From Megaleporinus macrocephalus (Eukaryota > Chordata > Actinopteri > Characiformes > Anostomidae): DNA of 64,000 nucleotides. The DNA lies in assembly GCA_021613375.1 (NCBI GenBank), contig CM038708.1:26620018-26684017 (forward strand). The letters run 5' to 3'. Within the stretch, counting starts at the first letter, position 1; each line of letters opens with the position of its first letter. The notes below the pieces were generated by a model. The model was not told the origin of the DNA, made no database searches, and saw only the letters and a program-made list of their open reading frames with translations. The translations under genes were made by a program, and so were the position numbers. Shown here one piece after another: positions 22,844-36,778 of the stretch.

Positions 22844-22923
22844 TTAACCTCTTATGGACATGAACGAACACAAACCCAAACGATTTAAAGTTCATGTGTT
22901 AGTTCATGTCCATAAGAGGTTAA
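22844..22923. mobile_element. Tiny TTAA-flanked hairpin element (piggyBac-like MITE candidate)
   Basis: TTAA at 22844-22847 and 22920-22923 bracket a 72-bp core starting CCTCTTATGGACATGAAC and ending with its exact reverse complement. With TTAA included the stem is 28 nt with one mismatch and the loop 24 nt. TTAA duplication is the hallmark of piggyBac insertions, but the strict CCYT terminus is not met, so superfamily is inference. It could also be a foldback sequence of other origin. Confidence 0.6.
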
Positions 22924-22924
22924 T

Positions 22925-23919
22925 TAATTGGAGTGTATAATTTATGTAACACAATTGCAATTTTTCTTTTTCTTTAAAACTCAACTTTTTGAACTGTTAC
23001 ATGACTCACATACAGGCCCCTAGTTTTCATCACATATACAAAAACAATTAAAACATTCCTGTATTTACTAAAGCATAAATAATACAAGTAAGAGCTTTCT
23101 CAGATATGCCAATCCTGGATGAACATTAGATGAGTTGTAAATCTACTCGTCACCAGTGTGAAATGACTTGTTGACTGTACACAGTGGCCCTCGCTCTGTG
23201 GGCTACAGTTTCCTCTCTATTTTCACCTTAAAAGGTTATCAAGCCTTCATATGCAGAGAAAAAGAGGCTGTATGGCTGACTGCATACCCAATAAGGTGGC
23301 ACCCTCTAGTAGTATAGGTTGCATGAATGAGGAGCTATTAATAGACAGAGATGCTGAAACATAATCAGGTTATTCATACTAATATAAATTAGTATCAGTG
23401 AATGGATCGCTGGTGGCAATGAGAGTGATGTGGGATGGAGCTATAGTGTTTAGCCAAAACACTCCCAGAGGGAGAGATGTGTCACTTATCACACTGCACT
23501 GTATGATAAATGTACAGGTTTCAGGCTTATTTATGCTGTAGTCTCCCCAAACAGGGAATGGCTAAAAAGGTATTTCTTTCTTAGGCAGTAGATAATAACT
23601 AGCAGTTTTAATGAGTGATATAATATAAGTGTATGTAACTGATTCAGTGTGATATTCAGTTCATAGTTGATAAATAGTGCCAGAAATATGGTGCTACATT
23701 TGTCATATATGCCTATTCTTTATATTCCTCACTTTCTAAAAAGATTCTACAAATGAAATAAAACAAACATACGCAATCTAACACGCAGCTCCCCTGCTTT
23801 ATGAAGAAGTCTATTTTTCTCCTCTAATCATCACAGATCTCATGATTCACCTTCCATGTGCCTACACCAGTGTTGTTACATAAATTCCTGTCCCATATAA
23901 ATTTTTCCAAAAGGGCTCC
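22925..23919. other. Unannotated AT-rich sequence
   Basis: No supported gene or family-level repeat. Confidence 0.45.
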
Positions 23920-24310
23920 AGAGGCACACAGAGGGAGCGCGTCACACCATAATGTGTTCTAGGTGCAATGAAGGCTGCGGGCAGAGTTATTGGGCCTGGC
24001 ACTGGCGTTGGTGAGTCAGAGAACACAGCCGGAGACTACAGACTCCCTGTCGTGAGAACATAAGCTCCATTGCGGAGCTCAGGCAAAATCTCCCCCCTCA
24101 GCTCGCGCGTGCGGGTTGCCAGATTAACAATGCAAAAACCTTTGTGTGCATAATCTGCCTGCCATTGCAGCAGCGGGAAGCCCCGTGTTTTTGTCCTAAA
24201 CAGCAGAACCGGAGGAATGGACAGGTAGGTTCTAGGAACATTTTGTCTATCCTCGGCCATCAAACACAGAGGTAGGGAATGAACCAAGTCGTGATGGCGT
24301 GCTTCTGGTT
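23920..24310. promoter_or_regulatory. Candidate conserved non-coding element
   Basis: Relatively GC-rich unique sequence with SOX-type AACAATG (24126-24132), CTTTGTG (24141-24147) and GCATAATCTG. A 101-codon minus frame covers it but shows no domain. Inferred as regulatory from motif content. Confidence 0.35.
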
Positions 24311-24327
24311 TGATAGGATGGAGAGTT

Positions 24328-24463
24328 ACAGCACTGTGCAAAAGTCAGAGACCACCCCAACATTTTTTTCAGGAGTCGTTTATGATGGGATTAGATATAA
24401 AATAATTCACTTGCATAAGAAAAAGAAAGTCAAAGAAAAACAGATGTAAAAAGTTGTCAACTA

Positions 24464-24523
<60 letters not shown>

Positions 24524-24790
24524 CATTAAGTAATTAAGTAATACTTAATGCTTTAATTTCAAAAGCTTCAGCCTTTTCTATTCTTCCACTGTGAGAAGAC
24601 AATTCAGTATTGTGGGTTTGGAAGGGAGTTTAGTCAAGAGGCTTTCACTAAGAAAAGAAAATAGAAGAAAGAAACCTAAAGAAATATAACAAGAACAACA
24701 ATTTTACACTAACACTGGATATCTGAAACTTCTAAGATTTTTTCTTTGTGTCCAGAGGCTAAAATATTAAAACTCTTGCCATTCTGACCT
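24328..24790 (+). pseudogene. Tc1/mariner-like relic with internal (TA)n
   Basis: Begins ACAGCACTGTGCAAAAGTCA, a Tc1-type terminal repeat of the GTGCAAAAGTC class. A (TA)n tract occupies 24466-24520. Downstream, TTCTTCCACTGTGAGAAGAC matches the related relic at 29610-29985, so both are from one family. All frames are disrupted. Confidence 0.55.
24466..24520. repeat. (TA)n microsatellite
   Basis: An uninterrupted TA tract of about 55 bp expanded inside the Tc1-like relic. Confidence 0.95.
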
Positions 24791-25479
24791 GAAATCAAAT
24801 AAATAAATAATAGCATGTTACCACAAGAAGTTGTTAAAGTATCTCAAATAGTCTTGCTTATGTGGTTTCTAAAAATGGACAATGGTATTTTGCATAGCTT
24901 AAAACAAGAGTAGCACCCACCGTGAAGCCTGACTTTTGTCTGTACTTTTGACTGCTTCTATAGACCAGAATCCACATCGGTAAGCTTATTTGAGACCTCT
25001 TAACAACTCGACACTGAGGTGAGTGTAAGCTGGTTTAGCCTTACAGTTAGCAGGAGGCTAATTGTTATGCATAAGTTACAATGAATTATTAGCTACATTA
25101 GCCATGTAGCTTCAGTACAGAAGTAAAGAAGCACTGGCCATTCTTGGTCTTCAGATCTGTGTATGTCTCCATGCTTGTGTGCTTGAGAAAGACAACTTGT
25201 GTGTATTTAATTGACTGCCTGCTTCCACCTCCCCACGGTTGAGCTGTGATGGACACCTTTTCGCCTCGCTCTGCCCTGCAGCTAGCTAGCTAGCGTGAAT
25301 AGGCTGCACTGTAGTTTTACACTCAGGCAGGGAAAAGAAGTGAGCGACACATCATTCTGTGCGCAGCGTGATTGCTTTCCGTCCTCAATTCTTCCTTTTA
25401 GACAACAATGTGAAGCTTTCCATTTGCTAATACATGGCAGATATTAAAACACTAAGGCTCTCTCCTTCTCTCTCATGCT
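24791..25479. other. Unannotated sequence
   Basis: Contains a GCTA tetranucleotide run near 25280-25294. No exon or transposon is recognised. Confidence 0.45.
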
Positions 25480-25780
25480 TTCCCCCCACTCTGTGATTAG
25501 GGGGTGTCTCAGAGAATGGACATGCTGTTCTTCAACTGTGTGCTGTCAACAGCGGCTTTGGCAGAGTGGGATCAGATAAAGGGGGCCCGGCATGGAACGG
25601 CGTGCGCGAGGAGGTGGCTCAGCCACATGACTCCGGCTGGAAGGCACAGTCTTTGCCCTTCAGCTGAACTTTGGCTCACTTGAAGTGGTAATGTGAGGCA
25701 GGCCCGGCAGCCCGAGCCCAGACCGGAGAGAGAGTCTGTGAGGGAGGCATGTGGAGGAAGAGTCAAAGGAAAATAGAGTA
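25480..25780. promoter_or_regulatory. Candidate conserved non-coding element
   Basis: GC-rich relative to its surroundings, repeat-free, with TGACTCCGGCTGG and CTTTGGCTCACTTGAAGTGG strings. The overlapping 108-codon minus frame has no recognisable domain. Regulatory role is inference. Confidence 0.3.
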
Positions 25781-25800
25781 GGGGTGGACCTCTGATAACA

Positions 25801-25915
25801 ACCTTAAAAGTAAAGGTGCCAAAAAAAAGAGTTCTTTGCAGCAAAATCACAAGAGAACTTTCGCTTCCTTTCAGTGAATGGTTTCTTTGAGGAAACATTC
25901 CTGTGAATGAAATGT
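25801..25915. mobile_element. Non-autonomous element, AAGTAAAGGTGCC...GTTCTTTG family
   Basis: ACCTTAAAAGTAAAGGTGCC followed by AGTTCTTTGCAGC and TTTCAGTGAATGGTTTCTTT matches the pattern of a fish element that also occurs at 38866-38978 and 58650-58770. The right terminus is not clear; related sequence may extend to about 26090. Confidence 0.5.
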
Positions 25916-26300
25916 GTAAGTGTAAATAAACAAAATCAGGCTGAAACAGGCTTTTTGCTCACTTATACAATTAAGAAAAACCTTAAAATGTTTACATCCT
26001 GTGTGTTTTAGAGTAGACCTGGTGCAGTCTGGTTGGAGTTTCTGTTCAGGTTTTCTATGAAGTAACCCAAATACTTTTTGGGGCCACTGTATGTACATTA
26101 ATTAGCATCTATGCCTGAAACTTTGCACTAAATAACAGTAATATCAGTCATTTTTAGAGTCTGAATTATAACCCGAGCAAGTCTATTTGGGATTTTTAGT
26201 TGTTTATTTATGACCTGTTGAATGCTGCCGTAACCTAACATGCACTGTGATTAGAAACGTGGTGGTTAATTCAGTCTATTGTGGGGAGTGGTTGAGTTTA
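25916..26300. other. Unannotated sequence
   Basis: Possible remainder of the preceding element up to about 26090, then unique AT-rich DNA. Confidence 0.4.
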
Positions 26301-26304
26301 CAAT

Positions 26305-26640
26305 TTAGTTGGGCTTCAGTCAGACTGGCATTGAAGTTTGTTGGGCTACAGTCAGATTTGGGATGGAATATTATCGGGCCACAGTGGAATAGATTGCTGT
26401 CGGCTACAGTCAGATTAGTATTAAATTTTGGGATTGAATTTTGTTGGGCTTATAGTCATACTAAGATGGAATTTGTCAAGTACAGTCAGACTGAGATTAC
26501 ATTCTGTCAGATTCAGTAAGATTAGAATATAATTTTATTAGACATAGTAAGATTAGAATGAAAATTGATTAGATTATGATAAATATGATAGAAGTCAGAT
26601 TATGATAAACTGTTATCAGGCTACAGTCTGATTTTTATGG
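26305..26640. repeat. Degenerate ~31-bp tandem repeat
   Basis: The core TACAGTCAGATT (or TAGTAAGATT), followed by GGGATTGAATTTTG-like sequence, recurs at about 26317, 26349, 26382, 26407, 26453, 26483, 26514 and 26545, then less regularly near 26596 and 26622. The usual spacing is 30-33 bp. This is an ancient minisatellite eroded by substitutions and small indels. Confidence 0.75.
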
Positions 26641-26894
26641 TGAACTTTGTGCTGTGGTTCAGGCTGGGTTGGGAAGAATGTTCTTATGCTATATTTAGGT
26701 TTGAACCAAAAGTTAAGCACTACTTAGCATTAATGATAAGGCTGAAATGGCCAGCTAGTTTAACCAAAGCTTGCATGAAGCCAATGCCCAAAGTGTTCCT
26801 TTGAGACAATTGTCAGTGTCTGATTAGCAGTTAAGTATAGGTTTGAGTCAGTGAGCATGTGAGGGGGGTGGAGGGGGTAGTTGGGGGTGAGGTA
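26641..26894. other. Unannotated sequence
   Basis: Short stretch with a G-rich run near 26865-26890; nothing else recognised. Confidence 0.45.
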
Positions 26895-28300
26895 GGAATC
26901 AGAATCACTTTACTTTGTCAAGTATGTTACAAAGGATTTGTTTGTGTGCACACATGTATGACATGTAACATACTAAGCAGACCAGGCAAGCACATAGACT
27001 GTTAACAAATATGTAACTATTTTTTGCATCCAGTGATGCGCCCTGCTGTCACGATTATGTGCTGCAGTTAGAAACTCTCCTGTGAGGTGGAGGAACCAAA
27101 CCAGATGGTTATGGGTGATGTGAGAATGAACTGTAGAATTGAGTCGTCAGGGTCTTCCGTAGGTTGAATTTTCTCCTCTGTCTTGAAAGAATTAGGTTTG
27201 TGGCGTCTTCTTGGCTGTGAAGACACTGTTTTCCTCCCACTTCAGATCCCGGTATATGGTGGTCCCAGGAATTTTAATGACTCCACAGTGGGTGGGGGGG
27301 CTGAAGTTCACTACCACTTCTATTGTCTTTTGCATGTTGAGCAGCAGGTGAGTGCAGCTGCACAAGAAGACCAACTGCTCAACTTTTCTGTAGGTAGTAC
27401 TCCAGTACCAAGGGTCCAGGGTCCTGACGTGTGCTTTCCTAGCTGCACCTGCTGTCTCCTGTTTGTCAGTATATCCACAATCCACCAGCACATTGAATCT
27501 GGCACTGACAGCTGGCACAGTTTGATCACTATGGTGTTGAATGTTAAGCTAAAGTCCACAAAAAAAAACTCTAGCGTAGGTTCCGTCAAGTTGCTGTAGC
27601 ATGAAGTGCAGGGCCAAGTTGACCGCGTTGTTGACAGACCTGTTAGCTCTGCATGTGAACTGCAGGAGATCCAGCTGAGAGTTTGTAATGGCCTTCAAGT
27701 GGGCTAGGACCCGGCAGGTCAGGGCAACCAGTGAGGTTCAGTTTTTTGGGGACTGGAATGCTGGTGGATAAATTGAGGTGAGTGGAAACAAAGCAGAGTT
27801 CCAGTGATTTGTTGAAGATGTCGCGCTAGTTGGTCACAGCAGTGTTTGAGGGTGGAAGGAAAGAAGAAGTCAGGCTCCAGGGCTTTTGTCACCTTCAGTC
27901 TGTTGAAAAGCCTGTTAACGACTTGCTTGCTGATAGAGGGATGAGTTGGGGGCAGAGGTAAGAGAGCCAGGGTGGGTGACTGGCAGAGAAAGTCTGAAGA
28001 TTGTCCTTTGTGCGTTCAAATCTGCAATAGAACTCAATCGGGTTATTGGTCAGCTGGCGGTCATTCAGGAGAAGGGGAGTCTGTCTCACCTTGTAGTTGG
28101 TGGTGTCTCCAGACTAAAGTTGGGTTGTTAGCAGCAATGCACCTTTTAAGCTTTTATCCATGAGTATTTATTCATGGCTGCTTTAATTCCTTTCTCCAGC
28201 CTGAATTTGGCCACCTTATAGAGAATTGACTGGTCAGTTCAGCTGAAACCCATGGTATATCATGCTTTACATACAGAAATTGATGTATGAAGTCCTGGTG
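26895..28300 (-). pseudogene. LINE reverse-transcriptase relic (antisense, active-site box deleted)
   Basis: Minus-strand translation between 27589 and 27192 gives FVDFSLTFNTI (reverse-transcriptase motif A, in a 27320-27589 frame), then KLCQLSVP, then, in a different frame, YRKVEQLVF and GTTIYRDLKWE, the order found in fish L2/Rex-type LINEs. The stretch that should hold the (F/Y)ADD catalytic box between these parts is missing, and frames shift, so the copy is dead. The left end (AATCAGAATCACTTTACTTT) is the 3' untranslated terminus. Coding similarity can be followed rightward, with decay, to about 28300. Confidence 0.7.
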
Positions 28301-29239
28301 TCTGTGTATTTGTCTAGTACGTCTGTCAGCTCTTCAAAAACAGACCAATTTGTGGATTAAAAGCAGCCTAGTAGCTTTTCAGTTAAATAGAATGATGGGT
28401 AGTGAGTCTGGATTCTCTCTTTATAATTTTATGATCTGATCAGCTGTTTCTGCATGTCGCGTGTGCGTGTGTCTGGTAAGACGTGAAGATGAAGATGACC
28501 AAGATGAAAAAAGAAAATTCTCTGGGATGAAAAGAAACTCTAAACGAGGAGAGCAGGATTTTCACAGTACTGTGACGTCTTCACGCCAGCGTTCATTGAT
28601 ACAGATGATTCAGATTTCACCCCGAGCCTTTGACTGCTCTGTGCAGCTGAAGGCTGGAGAGGTACAGTGCGCTGTCTGAGATTAGTTCAGAAAGCCTGGT
28701 CTCCGTAATGCGGAGGGCAGATGCGGTTCAGAAGTCTCTGTTGGTTTGCTTGAGCAGAAAGTAGTTCTTCCATTCTGTTGCTGAGAGATCACAGGTTGAA
28801 GAAGAATCAGGATGGTAGAGGTGTATGAAACCCACGCTGTCTCAGACGTATGACTGCTCCCTCTTGTTTGCTCTTTCACTGGTTCCCTGCCAGGCCAAGC
28901 TGCGCCAGCACACCCGTTGTGAGGAACTCAAAATCTCTGAAGGTTTTTGAATAAACTCCAGAATACTTTAAGGTGAAACATTGTACCTGAATGTCAGAAA
29001 CTTGTCTCCGCTCCAACTGAGTTTCACTGCATAGACTATTAACAAGCAAAAACACAAAACATACAGCATCTCATCATGGCAACCGCTGGCTTCACCGTCT
29101 TGAACTCTAAAGTACAAAGCAGTGGATCCATGTACGCATACTAATTATGCTCGACAATTTAGGAGAGTGGTTTTCAATTGCAGTCTTCTGAAGCCACAGT
29201 CCTGCACAGGTTCAAGTATCAACCCCCCAAAAACTTGGA
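28301..29239. other. Unannotated; possible upstream continuation of the LINE
   Basis: Moderate-complexity DNA with no clear domain. It may be eroded 5' sequence of the adjacent antisense LINE, but I could not match any conserved block. Confidence 0.35.
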
Positions 29240-29460
29240 TCAGCTAATCAGCTAATTACCAAGTTGGATCAATGATGTTATTTATTTGTGAGGATTATTC
29301 ACAGTTTATTTTTATATTAAATGATTCATTTTATTATAATTTGTATTATTTCTTTTTAGTTTATATTTTCTTCAATCACCTGTGAAGTACCCTGAGTTTT
29401 AATCTTATTTATCTGAAAGGTGCTATATAAATAAAGTTTTGATTGATTGATTGATTTGAT
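29240..29460 (+). mobile_element. L2-type LINE 3' tail with (TTGA)n end
   Basis: Contains GAAAGGTGCTATATAAATAA (29415-29434), the typical L2/CR1-group 3' end signature, directly followed by TTGATTGATTGA tandem units. Only the untranslated tail survives, as in severely 5'-truncated insertions. Confidence 0.7.
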
Positions 29461-29609
29461 GTTAAAAACAGGGAATGGCCAAAACCGTGCCGGACACTAG
29501 CTCGCTGGAGTTGAGAACCACTCTATGGCATAGAGTAGAGAGAAATATCTGCTTTACAGCTTTATTTTACAGCTTTCATTTTATTCCCACCTCCACTCTT
29601 ATTTCAGAC
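29461..29609. other. Spacer
   Basis: Short unannotated sequence between two transposon relics. Confidence 0.4.
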
Positions 29610-29985
29610 CAGGAACAATCCACAGGTGCTTCTTTCCATCCTTCCACTGTGTGAAGACAACTCCACACTATGATTCTGAAAGGATGTGCAGTGGTCAAGG
29701 AGCTCTTATTGAAAACATGATAAAAAAAGAAGAAGAATTGAACAAGAACTGAAACTGGACATCTGAGATATCCAGTCGAGCTTTATGGATTGACCAATCT
29801 AGAGTTTGGTGTTTGGGATTACTTGGACCTTGAGAAACAGAAAAGGCAACCAGCTTCTAAGATGAAACTTTTGAACCATGGAATAAATATCCCTGCAGAT
29901 TTCTTTGAAAAACTAAAAAGCAAGTTTCCTGAGAAGAATGGAAGCTGTAATAAGTGGATACTTAAAAAATAGAAAATATATATAT
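29610..29985 (+). pseudogene. Tc1/mariner-like transposase 3' relic
   Basis: An open frame at 29790-29972 reads FGVWDYLDLEKQKRQ and, near its end, NGSCNKW. This resembles the C-terminal end of Tc1-type transposases, where a Trp-Asp-Tyr-Leu-Asp-like segment follows the last catalytic residue. Upstream DNA (CTTCCACTGTGTGAAGACAA) matches the relic at 24328-24790. The frame is short and the catalytic core is absent or broken. Confidence 0.5.
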
Positions 29986-31659
29986 ATTGAGGCCTCTGCG
30001 TTATCACCTTGTTAAATATACGTTTGTGAAATAGATGACTGTAAATGCTACATACACGCAATGATGTTCATTTATATTACACAGCATGAATTCTAAATTC
30101 TAAAGCATATATTCTACAGAACAAATGAACAAAGAGAGAGAGAGAGAGAGAGATCTGGTGTAAATACTTTTTGAACAAAGGCATTGTAAAAACAAATGCA
30201 CACACTCATGCGCTCCAGTACACCTACTCACGCACTGATGCTCAAAGCGGTAAGGTACAGTAAGGTATATACCGTAACATATACAAACCCACACAGGTCC
30301 TCAGATGCTCACACAAATATAGAACTTCTCCGTTATATATGCTTCTACTATTGGCACTAATGCAAACATACCCCATCAAAAAAATACAACTTTACTAACA
30401 GACTCTCACTCGCATGCCCACGTGTGCACATGTGTTTACGCCCACACATGCATATAAAAGAGCAGTACGTGCACATCTACACAGCTTCTGGAAACTAAGC
30501 TGGTCCTGTGAGTTCTTTGGAGTCTCCTGGTGTGCTTAGGAGGAATGCTGGGCCGCCTCACTTTAAGCTGGAACTTCCTTCTATGGAGGTCCGCAGGCAG
30601 TGCTGATGGTCACTTCACAGAGACAAGCTGCGCAGAGCTCATTCCATGCTCAAGAGCCTGCTTTTGGTTCCACCAATAGCACTAAAAGGTGACAGCTCTA
30701 TGGCCTGGCTGGCCTTGCTCTCTGAATGCCTGTGCTGGACGGGGAGAGAGCAGGTAAATGGGGGTGAAGATGGGGTGAAAATGGGGGCTCATTTCTCAGT
30801 ACAGTCATACATCAGCAGGCTCCACACGCTCACTGTTGGTTTGTCTGATACAGGATGTTAGTGGAAATGTCAGAAAGAGGCAATGCAGCTACAATTCGTC
30901 ACTGTTGACAGAAAAGAATATTCTCTGAAAGGTAGCTTTATAAAAGAACAAAATTCTTAATATCTTTTTAATGTAGATTTTAAATTCCTATGCCCTGATC
31001 AGTAAAAACTACTACTACAATGTTTGTGTTTCAAAATTTCTGTCAATTCTTCTTTAAAGCAAATAGTGTTTTGAGTAATACTTTAATGCAGGCCAATTAC
31101 ACAAATCAAAACAGTTAATGACAAGTGGTAAATGTTGGTTTAGGTCATAAAAAAATATATTATTGTGATGTAGTCATATGAACCTGGCTTACAGTAAAGC
31201 ATTACTACTTTTTCTAATGGTGTAGAAAATAACTAAGGCTCAATTAACAGTGTGATAGCAAGAGATGCTAGTTTTTACGGTACAGTCACTTCAAGCTTTG
31301 CTGCTGCTTATTTCAAGTGCCATGCACAAACTGACCCTGGTGAATTGTATGACAGAGCTAAACTGACTAACAGACTAATTCAAAGAAGAGTGCTGTAGAT
31401 TATTACAACCATGATGTTACTTGGTACAAACTTTAGTTGTTCTGTTGCATTCATGAAACAGTTCTGCAAAATAAGGAATAATAATACTGCCAATTCTTTA
31501 TACCAGAAACATTTCTAGCTTTTCTTAGCATTTCTAAACATTTCTAGTTTTATATATATTGCTCATACTGCCAAATTTTCTCAAACTGCCAATGTTTTAC
31601 AGCAATTGTGTTCAAAGCAATGCACTTCCCTGTGATTGATGCTCAGGATTTACGTTTAA
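29986..31659. other. Unannotated sequence with a (GA)n tract
   Basis: Includes (GA)n at 30133-30153, and a moderately GC-rich stretch around 30480-30860 that could be regulatory. No exon is recognised. Confidence 0.45.
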
Positions 31660-31870
31660 AGGCAAAAGTAACCAGGGGACCAGTCACACCAGGGCCCATG
31701 GAGCAGTGGGGCAGATGGCGACAGAGCATGTAGTGACCGATCCCCCAGAATTGTTTATTAGGACCCTTCAGGCTCAGACTTCCCATTAGAAGTCTGATCT
31801 GTTGGTTTGATTGTCCAGGCCAGTTGCTCTAAAGATGAACTAAATTAGAGCAGTATAGAGCTTTCTCCTC
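31660..31870. promoter_or_regulatory. Weak candidate non-coding element
   Basis: Repeat-free block with AGACTTCCCATTAGAAGTCT, an imperfect inverted repeat around 31778-31797, and GATTGTCCAGGCC. Inferred from texture only. Confidence 0.25.
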
Positions 31871-33067
31871 CATCAGGAAATATTAATTAAATTATTCAAT
31901 TAATTCACCACTAACCAAGATCATCTCCAATCTATAGAAATAGTCCTGGTTCTACTGCTTAGTGCACCCACATTACAGCTGATAATAACAGAACCCAACT
32001 TTAATCATGTGGAACCCTTTTACGGATAAACACATATGTTTGTAGTGTCTGCTCAGGCAGATTAAAGGCATCACTGAGCTTCACTTTACATGTCCAAGCA
32101 CTTAAAAAAGAATCATACGTACTGAAGCACTATTTACATTGGGATGTTTAAATGACTGAGCACTGGTACTGTCATGCTTTATGGTTGGCTATTGTTGAAA
32201 TCAAAATATTGGAATTATGCTCATTGTAAATATACAATAGTTTAATATGTACACACTGCTGTGCAAATGTCAGGCATCTGAAAAACTGCTATGTTCAGCT
32301 ATTAATGTGAGTTTTTTTTTGGTTTTATTATTTGAAAGTCATTTTCATGTGGGAGGAGGGCCCATTAGTTGCCTTTGCTCTTGGGTGTGTGAGATTCTCG
32401 ATACACCACAGAGATCTACTGCTGGTGATGTTTGGTCAAGGGTTACAAGATCTACAATAAAAAGGTAGGAAGGACCAAGACGCTCTTCATATAAAAAGTT
32501 AATAAGCCTTCATTCTATTGACCACTTCTATGAATAGATACATCACATGCATATTTTAACCTTAACTACAGTCAAAACTATAAGCTTTTTTATCTGTTCA
32601 CAGAACCGGCCTAGTGAGAGACTTTTTAAACTTTTCTTGGAAGAGTTCCTTGATCTTCTTTTTTATTGAAGACATTTTATCAGTGCACAGTCTTGATAAA
32701 CTAAACGAGAAGTCAGATCTGAAAGGTTGAAATCTAGAGGTTTTTATGTGTATTTAATGTCATATGGCATTTTGGCTCATAATCATGCTCACCTATGGCT
32801 CATGGCAGCTATTTAATTAACAAAGTGCACTTGTGTTGATGTACATATGGGTGAAATTGTTATTATTAGTACTAACAGGCAAGATTTTCAGTTTTTAATC
32901 TTAAGGGTTTGTAAGATATACTAAGAAACTACTCACAAACTAACAAATATGTAATATTTCCAATTATGAAGGTGAGGAATTGATGTATTTGCACTGATTT
33001 TGCTTATGGTTTTGTCTTTGATAAGTACACTTTTTAATGGGTTAAATATTAGTTCATACAAATACAT
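31871..33067. other. Unannotated AT-rich DNA with a possible Tc1 terminus
   Basis: At about 32250 the string ACACTGCTGTGCAAATGTCA resembles a Tc1-type terminal repeat, but no transposase remnant follows convincingly. The rest is AT-rich and featureless. Confidence 0.4.
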
Positions 33068-33475
33068 ACAGTCCTATGGATATATGATTGTGTGGTAAAA
33101 GTCAAAGACCCTTAGCTTTTTTAACATTTCCTGTCAAAAGCATTTCATTATTTATTCAGGAGATATGTTATGAGGAGATTACTTATATGATAATCCATGT
33201 ATACAGGAAAATGAGAATCCAAGTAAAATAAGTGAAAATTATTCCAAAAATAAAGATAATTTGCAAATCAAACAAAGAAGCTGCTGGTGTTCTCAGAAAA
33301 GGCACTGACCACCCCAGAGCCCAGACTCAACATCACTGAATGTGTTTAGGAAAACTAGATTGCGAAAAGCAGAAACTGCAGCCAAGTTCTAAGAGTGAAC
33401 TGTAGAAGTTTGAAAAACATCTGCAGATTTATTTAGAGCAGCATTATGTGAGAATTGGCCCTTTTTGCTCTTAGG
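33068..33475 (+). pseudogene. Tc1/mariner-like transposon relic
   Basis: Near the left end, GTGGTAAAAGTCAAAGACCC is a decayed Tc1-type terminal repeat. At about 33300-33345 the sequence GACCACCCCAGAGCCCAGAC then TCAACATCACTGAATGTG corresponds to the conserved Pro-Asp-Leu-Asn-Pro-Ile-Glu area of Tc1 transposases, with stops and frameshifts. The upstream AAACAAAGAAGC is shared with the relic at 2461-2822. Confidence 0.6.
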
Positions 33476-33489
33476 TCCCCCTACAGTTG

Positions 33490-33720
33490 CAGAGTGTAAC
33501 TTACTTATACACCACGGTCATAAATACAAACCTTGCTTTGAGCCCCTCATGGACAGTTGCACACGTGTATAAGGAACTGAGAGATAACACAATTAAACTT
33601 GCCTTTGTGTGCACATGCGTCATGCAGGCCTGTGAACACTACACAACCAAAATCGTGAGGGTAATCAGTAAATTCCATAGATCTGCATGACAGGCGTGCA
33701 TGCAAAGAATTTTAATTCAG
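33490..33720. promoter_or_regulatory. Candidate conserved non-coding element
   Basis: Complex unique sequence with GATAACACAATTAAACTTGC, GTGAGGGTAATCAGTAAATT and GCATGACAGG. A 67-codon plus frame covers it without domain similarity. Regulatory role inferred. Confidence 0.35.

Positions 33721-36636
<2,916 letters not shown>

Positions 36637-36719
<83 letters not shown>
36637..36719. repeat. (TA)n microsatellite
   Basis: A pure TA tract of about 83 bp. Confidence 0.95.
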
Positions 36720-36727
<8 letters not shown>

Positions 36728-36778
36728 GTTATATATGGTTATTTGATTATTTATTAGTTATATATGGTTATTTGATAG
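36720..36778. repeat. Two-copy 30-bp direct repeat
   Basis: TTTATTAGTTATATATGGTT followed by ATTTGAT occurs twice in tandem next to the TA tract, a local duplication. Confidence 0.85.

Noticed and set aside
25280..25294. GCTAGCTAGC palindromic run as a regulatory site
   Set aside because: A short tetranucleotide repeat gives the same pattern; no other support.
27183..27599. 138-codon plus-strand open frame
   Set aside because: It is the antisense of the LINE reverse-transcriptase relic; the meaningful similarity is on the minus strand.
30480..30860. Possible conserved element or exon
   Set aside because: Texture is only mildly complex, the 71-codon frame has no domain, and nothing separates it from background.
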